Source: Calonectria ilicicola
Lineage: Eukaryota > Ascomycota > Sordariomycetes > Hypocreales > Nectriaceae
DNA: 64,000 nt
Direction of reading: 5' to 3'
Assembly (NCBI GenBank): GCA_020809705.1
Contig: CP085827.1
Span: forward strand, 2,108,001-2,172,000
Each line of letters starts with the position of its first letter. Within the stretch, counting starts at the first letter, position 1. Positions 33,008-43,966 of the stretch are shown one piece after another. Made by a program: the position numbers and the translations under genes. A model generated the notes under the pieces. That model saw nothing but the letters and a program-made list of their open reading frames with translations, did no database searches and had not been told where the DNA came from.

Positions 33008-34078
33008 TTAAAAGAGATCGTCGACTTCCATCTTGACTGATGTAGTTGTTGCATCCTTGGGCTCGGATTTTTCGTCGCCAATGAAGACACCCAAACCAGA
33101 AAAGGCCTCGAACAGAGCACGCGTGAGATACTCGTCTGGACTGTAACCGCCGGCCTTGAAGTCCATTTTGGTACGGGTGACTTCGACCCACTCGTTGGTG
33201 TAGCCGGCCAGCTTCTCGGGAGCCACATCGACACGCTCGGGGGCCACAACCAAGCCGCCGTAGGGGTCGTAGGGCTTGTCGTCAACAACTGCGACCTTCT
33301 TGTCGCGGAGGCCGCGGATGGACAGTCCTCCTGCGCCAGCAGCGGCACCAGCGGCAGCCTCGCCGTCGCGGCGCTGGCCCCCGCGCTTCTTCAACATGAT
33401 TCGGTTGAGAGCCTCGGTGGCGTGGCCGACCTCTGCCTTTTGGAGCGAGTCGAGCATCTCCTCCTGCAGCTTGGCCGCCTTTGTCTTCTCGGCAGCGTCG
33501 GCTTGGCGGTCTTGCATGCGTCTCTGGCGGGCGGCATCCTCCTCGGCGGCGATACGGCGCTGACGAGCCTCGTCCGTCTCGCGGGCCAGCTTGCGGTTGC
33601 GCTCAATGTCGGCCTTGTGCTGGGCCTCCCACTCTACAAGCTGGGTCTCGGCCTTGCGGCGAGCGCCATCGGACCCGTTGACGATATCATCGGTCAGGCA
33701 CTCAACCATGTACAGGTAGTCGTTGTAGGCGTCGAGTGTCTCAAAGTCCTCCTCGACCTTATTGAAGACGGCGGCAACACGGCGACGGATATCGACCTCG
33801 CGCTCGACTGTGAGATCGGCGAAGAAGGCCGATCTGAAGCCGCGCAGGCGCAGGGTCTTGTGGCATTCGGCGTAGGGGCACTCGTTGGGCCCGTCTCTGA
33901 AGATGCGCTCGACGCACGTCTTGCACATGCGGTGGTAGCACTCTGGGTTGATGCGGAACTCCATGTCCTTGTTGAAGTAGCGCGTCGTCTTGCACACCGG
34001 GCACGTTTCGTCTTGGTCGGGCGGGAGGGCGGTGCCGCCGCCATGGCGCACCGAGATGGCGGCTCCGGGGCGGGACAT
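33008..34078 (-). CDS. tfb3: TFIIH/CAK assembly factor (MAT1/Tfb3)
   Basis: Intronless, 356 aa. The N-terminal C3HC4 RING is clear: CPVCKTTRYFNKDMEF, then CYHRMCKTCVERIF, then CPYAECHKTL. It is followed by the family block FADLTVEREVDIRRRVAAVFNK and a long charged coiled coil (about residues 120-230, LARETDEARQRRIAAEEDAARQ). The C-terminal part ends ALFEAFSGLGVFIG, the hydrophobic segment of MAT1 that stabilises the Cdk7/cyclin H pair. Tfb3 links the CAK kinase to core TFIIH in transcription initiation and repair. The start MSRPGAAISVRHGG is the only ATG before the RING. Confidence 0.95.
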   Translation of the reverse strand: MSRPGAAISVRHGGGTALPPDQDETCPVCKTTRYFNKDMEFRINPECYHRMCKTCVERIFRDGPNECPYAECHKTLRLRGFRSAFFADLTVEREVDIRRRVAAVFNKVEEDFETLDAYNDYLYMVECLTDDIVNGSDGARRKAETQLVEWEAQHKADIERNRKLARETDEARQRRIAAEEDAARQRRMQDRQADAAEKTKAAKLQEEMLDSLQKAEVGHATEALNRIMLKKRGGQRRDGEAAAGAAAGAGGLSIRGLRDKKVAVVDDKPYDPYGGLVVAPERVDVAPEKLAGYTNEWVEVTRTKMDFKAGGYSPDEYLTRALFEAFSGLGVFIGDEKSEPKDATTTSVKMEVDDLF

Positions 34079-34516
34079 GGTTGTTGCAGCGAGTGGGTGG
34101 TGGTTGTGCAGTCAGAGACAGAGACAGAGACAGAAACAGAAACAGAGGGAGAGTTAGAGGCAGAGGAGGGGCATATGCTGGAATCCTGCTCTGGGCGCGC
34201 GGGGTGTTGGCGGTTGCGGACGTGGTAAATTGACCGACTTGCACAACGCGAAATGCATTCGCCCACACAGACACACAGACACAGACGCTATCTGTCTTGG
34301 TCGTCAAGGTACGGCTGAGGTAACCAGGGAGCTGGACGCTATCGGGAGCTCCCCATTGGCTGCAGTGGACCAGGGACAGGGACCCACCCTCCAGCTGCCC
34401 CTCCATCTCCATCCACTATCCGTCAGCCTTCTTTACAGCTGCCCGCTTCCATCAGCTTCTGCACCTCCATTTCGCAACACCAACACCAAGCAGAAAACAA
34501 AAACATACAGTTCGCC
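34079..34516. promoter_or_regulatory. shared divergent promoter of tfb3 and nudC
   Basis: 438 bp separate two divergent start codons. It contains an AGACAG/AGAAAC microsatellite at about 34107-34147 and a CACAGACACAGAC run near 34265-34285, plus a CT-rich leader before nudC. Specific factor sites are not assigned. Confidence 0.55.
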
Positions 34517-35236
34517 ATGTCAGACACTGACAAGGGTGCGTTTCTCTGTTTCTATCTCCAGTTTCCTCCCCACGCCCACGCCTAGCCACTGACTGCCCTT
34601 CTGCAGAAGTTACCGTGACCCCCGCCGAGGACGTCGCTGCCCGCGCTAAGGAAGAGGAGGAGCAGGCTGCGCTCCCGTACAAGTGGACGCAGACCATCGC
34701 CGACCTCGACATCACCTTCACTGTCCCCGGGAACTTCAAGGGCAAGGACCTCGCCATTACCATCAAGAAGAAGGCCCTCATTGCCGGCATCAAGGGCCAA
34801 GACCCAATTATTAATGTACAGTTGCCTACCGTCTGTTGCTCGTTCAAGTGCCAACCCCAGCTAACACATCTTCCTCCTACCTTAGGGTGACTTCCCCCAT
34901 GATGTCCTCATCGACGACTCGACATGGACCCTCATCACAAACAAGGATGGCACCAAGACGGTTGAGATCCACCTCGACAAGGTCAACAAGATGGAGTGGT
35001 GGGCACACGTCGTCACCAGCGCCCCCAAGATCGACGTGACCAAGATCCAGCCTGATTCGTCCAAGCTGTCGGACCTCGACGGCGAGACACGCGGCATGGT
35101 CGAGAAGATGATGTTCGACCAGCAGCAGAAGGAAAGGGGTCTGCCAACCTCGGACGAGCAGAAGCGTCTTGATATCCTCAAGAAGTTCCAGGACCAGCAC
35201 CCCGAGATGGACTTTTCCAAGGCCAAGATCAACTAA
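34517..35236 (+). CDS. nudC: nuclear distribution protein NudC
   Basis: Exons 34517-34535, 34607-34815 and 34886-35236 give 192 aa, close to the 198 aa of Aspergillus nidulans NudC. A short acidic N-terminus (AKEEEEQA) leads into the CS/p23-like domain [50 protein letters not shown] and [17 protein letters not shown]. The C-terminal helical tail ([38 protein letters not shown]) is also typical. NudC is a co-chaperone for the dynein/LIS1 machinery and is needed for nuclear migration in hyphae. The 6-codon first exon (MSDTDK) and the phase of both introns fit the family. Confidence 0.94.
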
Positions 35237-35404
35237 AGAGGAGGCAGAGGGAGAACAAGACCCCAAAAAAAATATGATGTACATGTGATATCCTAGCGTG
35301 ATCAATAAGGGAAAAAAAAGGATGCCTGGGTTCGGCGTCGCTTATGAATGTCATGTCATGTCGTTCGTGTCGTTATTCTTCGGTGTAAGGTTTTGCTTCT
35401 CACT

Positions 35405-37610
35405 TCATCTCGATTCTAGCGCGACGGCTGCTCGTTCTAAAAAGGCGTTAAACTCCTTGACCTGCCGGAGCATCCCGCCTCCTGCGCTATTTGAGCTCGC
35501 CTGATCGGCGATTTGTGCCACGAGGAGTTCAAGATTGGCCAGCTCGGCTTGCTTCTGCTCAGCTCGCGATAGCTCAGGCGCATCACGGCCACGTTCAATG
35601 GTGAGGTCCACATCGTGCATTGTTGACGACGCATCGAGCCGAAACTGTAAAACTGTCAGTTGTATTCCATTCTTCTGTCCATGTTTTTTCTTACTTTAGA
35701 CTCTTTGGTGCCCTCTTCGTGCTTTATTCGAACAGCGTCCATCTGTAGCGCAACTTGCTCCCTCTCGCCCTTGAGCTTAATGATTTCTTCTCGTAAGGTA
35801 AGCTTCTCTCGCTGGGCGAGACGAACTCGTTTTCGTAATGAGTGCCAATCATTGAGGTGAATCGCCTGTGCATGTTAGCATTCATCCGCCTGTTCTTGTA
35901 TGAGAAAAACAAACTCACGTGCTGGAGCAGCCTTGAGCTTAGCTCGTCTCTGTAAGACTCGATGGCCCGGATTTTGACTCGAGCTTCCTTCTTCTGTGCC
36001 TTGTCTTCCGTATTGTTCATAGCTTCGTGCAGCTGTGCTATTGTCGAGTCGACGACCTCCGTGCACACCTGTGCAAACACATCCACCACTGTTTCGCCTC
36101 GTGTTGAAAACGGAACCTCGGAGTGAAGCGGGTCAGCATCATCTTCCTCTTTGGCATGCTTCTTGACATTGACGAAGCGCTGAACTGTAATCTCAATGGA
36201 GCCGCCCTGGTCTTCTTCTGGGCTTTCCCCGCGCTCGCTTGGTCGCCGTCCCTTTCCGGCAGCTTTCGGTTTTGGCTTCGGCTTCGCTTTCGACTTAGGC
36301 TCGGGCCGTGGTGCCGCTGGCTTCGTCTTAGGCTTCGGAGCTGGTTGCTTTTGTGCGGCGGGGCTCTTGGTTGGCCGCTGGCGCTGACCACGGGCTCGCT
36401 TTGGTGGCGGTTCCACAGTCTCGGCCTCCACCTCAGGTTCTTCCACGACGGCTGATCCCAGCTCTGGAGATGGCGGCACTGGGCTTGCTCGGGGACGTTT
36501 CCTGCCAATTGTCTTTGCTGCTTCCACGGCGCTGATTTCTTCGGCGACCGCTTCCTCTTCGGTGGCTTCGGCTTCGTCGTCAGCCTCGGGTGTTTGTTCC
36601 ACTCTGTTTTCGCCCAGCTCCTCCTCCTCCTCTTCTTCCTCCTCCACGGGTGCTAGTTCGGATTCGTGGCCTAGAGTACTGCGGTCTCGCACTTGTACAG
36701 GTGATAATTCGTCCACCTCATCGGCTTCGGTGTATTGTGAGCTACGTCGAGAGCTCCTGGAACGAACCGACGTCGCGATTGAACTTCGTCGTCGGACCTT
36801 TTGGGCCAGTGGCGATGAGGATGGCGGACCAACATCATCTGTGCTGAGAGCATGGTGTAGTCGTGTAGTGGAGGAGAGTGCGCCGCTCAACTCGACTCTT
36901 CGCCTCTTTCCACTACCAGGCGCATCTTGGGGGCTTTCCTCTATTTCGTCAACCGAGTGTTGGGAAACTCGCCTCAGCTCTGGAAGCTGTTCGGGGAGAG
37001 ATTCCAAGGCATCTTCTACTTCTGCTTCGGGCTCTGGCTCTGGTTCTGGTTCAGGTTCTGGGGCAGCTGGTGATGGGCTAGCAGTTGGCGGTTGTGGTTC
37101 TAGTTCCGGTTCCGGCTCTGACTCTTCTTCCACTGGGGCATCGTCCTCGTGCTCATCTTCGGAGCCTTGGTCATTCGTAGCGATCTGTGTGATGGTTTCC
37201 TTAGACGTATCGGGCAGCTCGTACGGGTCCCTTGGTTCCTCTCGAATTGATCGGCGGACCTCACTTGGCGCAGGCTGTGGGGGAGGTGCGTCGTCATTTT
37301 CTAGCCTCTTCCTCTTTGCAGAAGTGTTCGGTGTAGGGCGGCCTGTCGAGAGGGCGGGAGAATTCGAGCTAGCAATGTTAAGTCCAGCAATGTCGAGATG
37401 GAACGAGTCGTCTTCGATGTTTGTGCGCCTAAGGACATATCAGTATGAAAGGCAGCTACGCGACCCAGAAAATGGAATCAGAGGACGTACTGGGCGCCAC
37501 GAAGTCGCTCGTTGAGCCGTTCGGTACGGCGCTCTCGACCTGTAGTGCTGGGCGGTTAGCAGCTGGAGCAGCGTGCGCTGCACTGGGGATGCAAACTTGC
37601 CTGTCGCCAT
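35405..37610 (-). CDS. CENP-U/Ame1-like inner kinetochore protein
   Basis: Exons 37601-37610, 37491-37539, 35919-37428, 35695-35865 and 35405-35644 give 659 aa. The first exon is only 10 nt (ATGGCGACAG), and its intron has a GC donor (ACAG|GCAAGT) with a normal AG acceptor. The N-terminus reads RERRTERLNERLRGAQR, then VRRSIREEPRDPYELP, a segment conserved in fungal Ame1/CENP-U proteins that contacts the Mis12 complex. A long acidic and PEPEPEPE-rich, then basic and AT-hook-like, middle follows (about residues 90-400). The C-terminal coiled coil begins VQRFVNVKKHA, continues HLNDWHSLRKRVRLAQREKL, and ends FNAFLERAAVALESR. The protein would act in the COMA/CCAN complex at centromeres. Family assignment is from recalled fungal homologues; the middle region alone is uninformative. 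Confidence 0.8.
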
Positions 37611-38174
37611 TCTCAGCGATTGAGAGGCTTAAATCCGAAGTCGCGCAGGCATAAGCTGTGTCTAGTAGCGTTTTTTACGGCGCACAATGGTCGAGGGGCG
37701 GCAAAGTTTCTTCGGCAGTGGTGTTGTAAGATTGATGTTTGAATGTTGATGACGCGTGGGGCCGACGCGTTGAGGTTTCGCGGGGCAGCGCAGGACCACT
37801 TAATCTTGCAGGCGATAGTGTTGAACTAGGGACTGTCAAATCAAACGTCACTTGAACCATGGCTTACACAACGTAAAATAAAAATATCATTGATCAATAA
37901 TATGTCTGGTGCGTATCTACTCTATTATGACTAGACAATAAAATGCCATCAAACCAGATACGCCATGCGCATGTTCTATTTTCGTGCAACAGCCCGTGAC
38001 GTGGGCCGGGTATCATTACCATCATCCTCCCTTTTCCATCCTCATGTGTGCATATCCAAGACTTTGCCGCCCAGCGACGACCTATGGCGTCTGTGTATAG
38101 AGTACATTATTTGCTTTGGGGTGATAGATTAACGCTGAAAACCTCAAGATGGGGTGCGTCGTCGAGAGCGTCTT
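37611..38174. other. intergenic, upstream of the kinetochore gene
   Basis: Promoter of the minus-strand kinetochore gene and 3' flank of the next gene. No gene seen. Confidence 0.5.
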
Positions 38175-39377
38175 CTAGAGATCGATGTCGGGCACCCACT
38201 TCATTACTTTTTGGTCAAATTCATGGCTGCGCGAGAATTAGATGTCTTCCGGATAAAACGGGCTCGGGATTGTACTTACGAGTGGAATTTTTTATTCGTC
38301 AACGCCTTCTCACCATATTCTGATGCGAGCATGTCCTTGTAGCGATAAGGAATCTTTGCTGGCACGCCCTCGAAGGAAGTGTCTCGCAGGGGAAACACAA
38401 AAGTATCCTGTGCCCTTTTGTTAGAGATAATAGCCATTGCAATGATGAAAAGAATACGCACTCTATATTCATGTCCATGCTTATCGTAGAGGATGCCTTC
38501 ACCCTGCTCGTGGTCAGGGTTATATCTAGCGGCAGTAATGTCGATAAACAATCCATTGCTCATGTCAATCCACCTGGCATCGATGACATTGAGCACGTCG
38601 TCCTGTCCGCGATATTTAAAGTAGGGGTTGATTTCAAGCTGGAAGAATTTGCCTTCCTTCATGTCACCATACTTGTAGTACCAGATGGTCATGTTGTGGT
38701 ATGCAGCAAGATAGTACATGTCCATTTCTGCGACTTGGACATCGGCATCCAGATCCCAGGGCATAACCTGAAGCAAGAGTTAGCAAGAAAAGACTTGCGT
38801 GAAGACATCGATGAGTCTTGGGAGACCAACCTGCTTGCCCCACCACCAACCGAGCAATGTGCCGTGCATCAACCATGTTTCCACGCCGAGATCACGGAAA
38901 GTGGTTAGATAAGTCTGAATGAGGACGCGGATGGCATCTCGCTGGTCAGTCTCCTTGAGAGGACCTCTAGAAAACCTTTGATCATAATGCGCCTGCTGTC
39001 TTTACGCATTGACGAGTGTTAGTGGCTTGCCGACAAATAGTCGTTCTGGGTGAAACCCCAAATTGAAACATACCGAGATTCCTCTAGTGGAAAAAGTTAG
39101 CCAAAAAATTCCGAGAAAGGAGAGCGAGCGCAGCTAAGGTTCCAAGAGCATATTGCAATGCGGAGCTCTGCGAAAAAGCATAAAGGCAGAATAGATTGCA
39201 GGTAAACTTACTAAAGTACTTTGGTTCTGGAAAATGCGGCTTCTCGCTCTTCTGGCCCATCCACTTCTTGACGAGCCCCTGGGCGGTCGAGCCGGCCTGG
39301 GCTGGGGGCGGGTTGATAGCGGCAGCGCCGGCGCAGGCGATACCTACGGCGGCCGTCAACAGAGCGGCAACTCTCAT
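38175..39377 (-). CDS. LicD/Mnn4-family protein, with a 10-nt microexon
   Basis: Six exons give 276 aa: 39212-39377, 39074-39083, 38831-38999, 38462-38767, 38280-38407 and 38175-38226. A signal peptide (MRVAALLTAAVGIACAGAAA) directs it to the secretory pathway. The LicD core is complete: RDLGVETWLMHGTLLGWWWGK, VMPWDLDADVQVAE (DxD metal-binding acidic motif), FQLEINPYF, VIDARWIDMSNGLFIDITAARY, FPLRDTSFEGVPAKIPYRY. Fungal members of this type resemble the mannosylphosphate-transfer protein Mnn4 and are thought to modify Golgi glycans, possibly with phospho-groups. Exon 2 is the 10-nt AGGAATCTCG; without it the frame is lost and KYFKESRQQAHYD cannot form. The downstream exon phases all agree. 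Confidence 0.88.
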
Positions 39378-40950
39378 GGCAGCGGATTGATGATGGCTTG
39401 CAGCGAAGCGCAATTGGCGATGTTGAGATGGCCCCGTTTGGAGGCAAGATACGCGGATGGGATGGGCAAGTGCCGGTGAAATGGTTCGTTTTCGTTCCAA
39501 GGCTGTCTACGTCACCGGAATCTCCCTAGGCGCAGTGCTTGGTAGTGCAATGGGTAAGAAAGGAGAGCGAGGTCAACTGCAAGAGGCCGGAATTGCGCCA
39601 AAGAAAAGCAACGCGGGCGAGGGACGGGTGGATCAGAAAGTTGAAACGGCAAAAACACCAAACACGACGCTTTGCCCTGAGCCTCCAACCGATGGCGTGT
39701 ACAGTGGAGGCGACGACTCGAGTGCAAAGTGTCCGTTCGCTGCTCATCCGGCAACAGTGCACTGGAGGTTTTTTTTTATTACCCAGAACCCCTGACACTC
39801 GACACGCCAGTGCCGCGTCACCCAGGCGCTTCGAACGGTGTGGGGTCCGGACTCGCCCAGTTGGGACGAGTCCGAACTAGATTATTGCTTGTTTTTTTTT
39901 AAGGTTCTTGACAAGGAAAAAAAGATGAGGCTATCGCCAGCCTTACTTTTGCAGGGCTGCGGCTGTGCTGAGGCTGTTGTGTATGTACACACGTCAATTG
40001 GCGAGCCACGGAAAGTTGTCCTTTTTTCTTTCTCTGTTTCTCTCTTTTTTTCCCTTGCATGTGCCTATGACGAAATTGGTCTGAATGCGACCTTGGATGC
40101 ATGATCACGCAGGCGTGACAACAGAATAGGCCAGGCCAACAGGTCCAGTGTCTAATCCATCATTCTTCATGTCTACTTTCAGCATGGTACATCGCGATCA
40201 ACTATGGAGACTGGGACCTAGAAACGAAAAAAAAAACAATCCCGTACAATCCCCAGAAGCGACATTCAGCGGTCCAATCGTGATGGATTCGTCGAGGTCT
40301 CACACACTAATTACGGTTCACTTCCGAGGAATATTTGGGTTTATGCCAATACCCGATCCATATGCACCTAGCCAAATATGACAATGGCATGGTGCTTTGC
40401 ATGCCGGACCTGGGCATGCTGTGCGCCTCCACTTCCCCAGCGAATGCCAAGGGCGCTGAGGAGACTACGGGACGGCATGCTCAATAGCGCTTGCTAGGCG
40501 TCGCCACAGCGGATGCTGCAAAGGGTCTAGGCCTGGAGCTCTCGGCTCCAGGTGCGTCTGTCACTCGTAGCAGGTGGGAGCTATGGTGCGGCCCAGCGCT
40601 GTGGCCCGTGTCGTGGCCCGTGTTGTGGCTGGAGCATCGACTGGATCCGATGCTCCAACCTGACGCAAGCTCCCCAAGGCCCCTGCTCTCAGCCCGCGCA
40701 CCTCTCCTCCTCAACCTCCACCTCGTCCATCAGAGCTGCCTGGAGAGCGCATCTCTTTTCCCCGCGGCATCGCTCCTCTTTCTTGGTTCATCTTCACCTC
40801 TTCTTCATTTTGGCCTCCGTCTTCCATTGCCCTATCACCACAGCTTTCCTTGGGCGGACCGCAAGCCACAGGTCCTCTGGTCTACCTGGCCTACCTCGCA
40901 ACCACTCTATAGCTTGACCAGCTCGGCACCCGAGCTCCCCGCCGTTCGCC
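39378..40950. other. divergent promoter region of the LicD-family gene and erd2
   Basis: 1.6 kb upstream of two divergent genes. The right 250 bp are pyrimidine-rich (CCTCTTCTTCATTTTGG), typical of a fungal promoter/leader. No gene seen. Confidence 0.5.
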
Positions 40951-42124
40951 ATGGGCGCGTGGAACGTATGCGACTTGTGCCCCGTCACATTTGTCCCCTG
41001 CTGCGGAATTAGAATGCTAATGCTTGCTATTCATAGATCTTCCGCATTTTGGGCGACCTGTCCCATATGCTCTCCAAGTGCATCCTAATCTTCGCCATCC
41101 ATCGAAACCGAAGTGCCGAGGGTGTCTCACTCATCACCCAGATCCTCTACGCCCTCGTATTCTGTACCCGATACCTTGATGTCTTCAGCGAGAACTCGGC
41201 ATGGAACTTTGTGTTCAAGATCTTCTATATTCTATCGTCCTTTTACATTCTGGGTGTTATGCAATGGCTCTTCCCCCGATCTCGTGAGCGGGAGATTTCT
41301 TGGAAGATTGGTGCCTTCATCTTGGGAGGCTCCCTGGGCTTGTCTCCCTTCATCATGATGATCTTTGAGAAGGCGTGGGGATTCCGAGCTGTAAGTCTTA
41401 ATATGGGGGGATTGGAACGTCACATGCTAACTCTATCCAGTGGATGTGGGTATTCTCCCAAATTCTCGAGTCCGTTTGTGTTCTCCCCCAGCTTCTGCTT
41501 CTCAGGCAGACCACCGTGCCGACCGTCATCGATTCTTTCTACCTCCTGACTCTCGGCTCTTACCGTGCTCTGTACTGCATCAACTGGTTTATCCGGGAGC
41601 TTGATGTGAATGACCGCAAGCCAGACGCCGTGTCTGTCATTTTCGGGCTCATCCAGACTGCTCTTTACGTCGATTTTGCCTGGGTCTACTACACCCGCCA
41701 GCGTGTCAAGCTCCGCGGTGGCGGTGTTGTTGATGCCGATGACATGAGCCGAGGATGGCTCCTCCGTCGCATCTTTGGCAAGCGTATTCAGAGCGCTGAA
41801 GAAGACGAGGAGAGCGCCCCTGGCCTCGGTAACGATAGCGGACGTGGTGGTGCCCGCCCCAGGTGGGGAGCTCGCGGTATCTCTGTCAGTGCTGACGACG
41901 GTGTCTTGGAGACGGAGCGACAGACCCGTGAGCAGGACGAGCTTGCTGGCACAGTCGACCCCGATGCTAAGATGCAAGATCCTGATGAGCTGGCAAAGGT
42001 CCTCGACGAGGACGACGATGATGACGATGACAGTGACGACAGCGAGGACGCTCCTCTCCGCCCTAACCGTGGAGAAGCCAGCGGCCCCAGCGCTCTTCGA
42101 GGCGGCGAGGGCTGGCGTGACTAG
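40951..42124 (+). CDS. erd2: ER lumen protein-retaining receptor (Erd2/KDEL receptor)
   Basis: Exons 40951-40965, 41037-41390 and 41441-42124 give 350 aa. The first 215 residues are the seven-helix Erd2 fold: NIFRILGDLSHMLSKCILI, the Arg-bearing IHRNRSAEGVSLITQILY loop, CTRYLDVF, DSFYLLTLGSYRALYCINW and TALYVDFAWVYYTRQ. Erd2 retrieves HDEL/KDEL proteins from the Golgi to the ER. Yeast and animal receptors stop about here, near 210-220 aa. This one adds roughly 130 cytosolic residues with an acidic run (DEDDDDDDDSDDSEDAP). The first exon codes only MGAWN, as usual. The tail is probably disordered; its function is unknown. Confidence 0.93.
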
Positions 42125-43073
42125 ACCACTGCCGCCAAGCATTGGTAGTGATGTGGTGTTTGAGGGTGTATACTCATACTCTTGTATCAGGAATCGGAAC
42201 TATTTGGGTTTTCATTTTGTTGGGATCGAATGCATTTCCTAAAGTTAACCAGGATCTATTATCTACTCATTGATGAGGAAATCCCAGGTGGAGGGGGCTG
42301 CATAGGGGGAAGGGCCAAGGCCATGGCTTCTCCAGCGCGTTGATTGATGGGACTGGTGAATCTCGCTCTATAGGCATGGCGTAAATCTATGATGGACACA
42401 TAACGAAATGTACCAATTTACACAATTAAACTAAGGCGCCACACTAGAAGGGCTTTTATGACGAGGCTAACAATTGTGGCGGAATGAACTGATTTTGACT
42501 CGTAATTGTGATTGCCAGAAGAGGGTGGCTTATTACAAGCACGGCATTGGACAGCTTTCATTGAAGCACAATCGGCGGGTTATCAACTCTGGGTTTTACC
42601 GAAGGAGTATATTCGGGAATCTCTCGGCGATTTTCTCATCGGCCTTGGCGATTCCTTGGCTACGGGGCGGCAGAAGCAGTAAGAATCCTACACTGAGCTA
42701 CGGGGGAGAAAAACAAACATGACATGGCATGAAGTTGGCATGATTTTTATATTTTGATCGTCACACAAGGTGCGGGGGGGGGCGTCCAGAGGGGAGCATG
42801 GGCATACCATTTCCATGGCACATCCAAGACTTGCTTCTCGTCTCACAGAAGCCAATTCCTATCAATACATTCGTAGCCCTTTTCCGGGCAGCAATTCCTT
42901 ATCCAGGACTATAACATGAGCCCAGCAAACCGGCAGCACCCGACGCTGCATTAAACTCCTATAAGGATACGGCGGTGAAATAAAAGAGAAAGAGAAAAAA
43001 AAGAAAAAAAAGATGGTTCAGAATAACGATAAACAAGAAAAATATATCAGTATTGACAAGATGGGTCAACACT
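42125..43073. other. convergent 3' intergenic region
   Basis: 3' flanks of erd2 and the adenylate kinase gene. A purine-rich A/G run lies near 42980-43013. No gene seen. Confidence 0.5.
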
Positions 43074-43966
43074 TTAATGAACGAAGCGCCTCTCGAATTC
43101 GTCGTACAACTTGGGGCTGATCTCATCGCTGCTCATGCCTTCGACTTCGACGAGAACTCCCTTTTGAGCGTAGTGGTTCAGGACAGGCTCGCTGGTTTCC
43201 TGGAACTTTTGGAATCGGGCCCGGTAGACCCCCTCTGAATCGTCTGCGCGCTGGATCAGAGGTTCGCCGGTAACGTCGTCTCGACCAGGGACACGGGGTG
43301 CGTTGAAAGTGGTGTTGTAAACACGGCCCGAAGGTTCATGGACCCATCGGCCAGCAATGCGCTCCATGATGACGGCGAAGGGGGTCTTGATGGAGACGAC
43401 GAGGTTGATGGGGACAATGGTCTCGAGGGTGTTGGCTTGAGCGGCGGTGCGAGGGAAGCCGTCAAGGATAAACGAGGCCGCGGGGTCGTCAGAGACTCGG
43501 GGCGGGGTATGCCTGTCGAAAACGAAGGGAGAGGCAGCAAGAGCATCCAGAGAGTTGTCGTTGTGGAATCCGTGGTTGGCCGTGGTCGCTTCGGAGGCGA
43601 GTGTCATAACCCTAGGAGGACCTTGGCCTTTGAGCCAGCCGCGAGTAAAGAGTTCATTGGAGATGAGCCTGAGCATAAGGTCGTCGGCGACCAGACCGCC
43701 CGACTTCATAATGCTCTCGACTTTGATACCTGTAAAGAGAGAGAAAAGTTAGAATCGGAGAAGCCGACAGGGGATTGGAAACAGGGGAACCAAAAGTAGT
43801 AAAACTCACCGAGAGGTGTTCTGGTCTTGACATTGTGTCGAAGGAGGTCGCCGGTGCTGAGGGAGCTGAGTTGAGGGAAGCGACGCAGCAGTCGCTCGCT
43901 CTGGGTTCCTTTGCCCACGCCAGGTGCGCCAAAGAGGATAACTCTTGCGGCTTTGTTCAGTCTCAT
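43074..43966 (-). CDS. adk2: adenylate kinase, mitochondrial GTP:AMP type
   Basis: Exons 43810-43966 and 43074-43729 give 270 aa. The P-loop [12 protein letters not shown]-binding [20 protein letters not shown], and a long-type LID domain ([19 protein letters not shown]...GEPLIQR) identify the AK2/AK3 group. An in-frame stop upstream of ATG 43966 fixes the start, leaving a very short basic N-terminus (MRLNKAARV), as in AK3-type mitochondrial matrix enzymes that import without cleavage. Between the AMP-binding part and LDGFPRT there are about 45 extra residues ([18 protein letters not shown]...) that bacterial and animal enzymes lack. The GTP preference is inferred from the family, not from a specific residue. 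Confidence 0.9.

Noticed and set aside
36562..37515. 317-codon Ser-rich frame on the plus strand
   Set aside because: It is antisense to the Glu/Pro/Arg-rich middle of the kinetochore gene; the minus-strand model has conserved motifs and consistent splicing.
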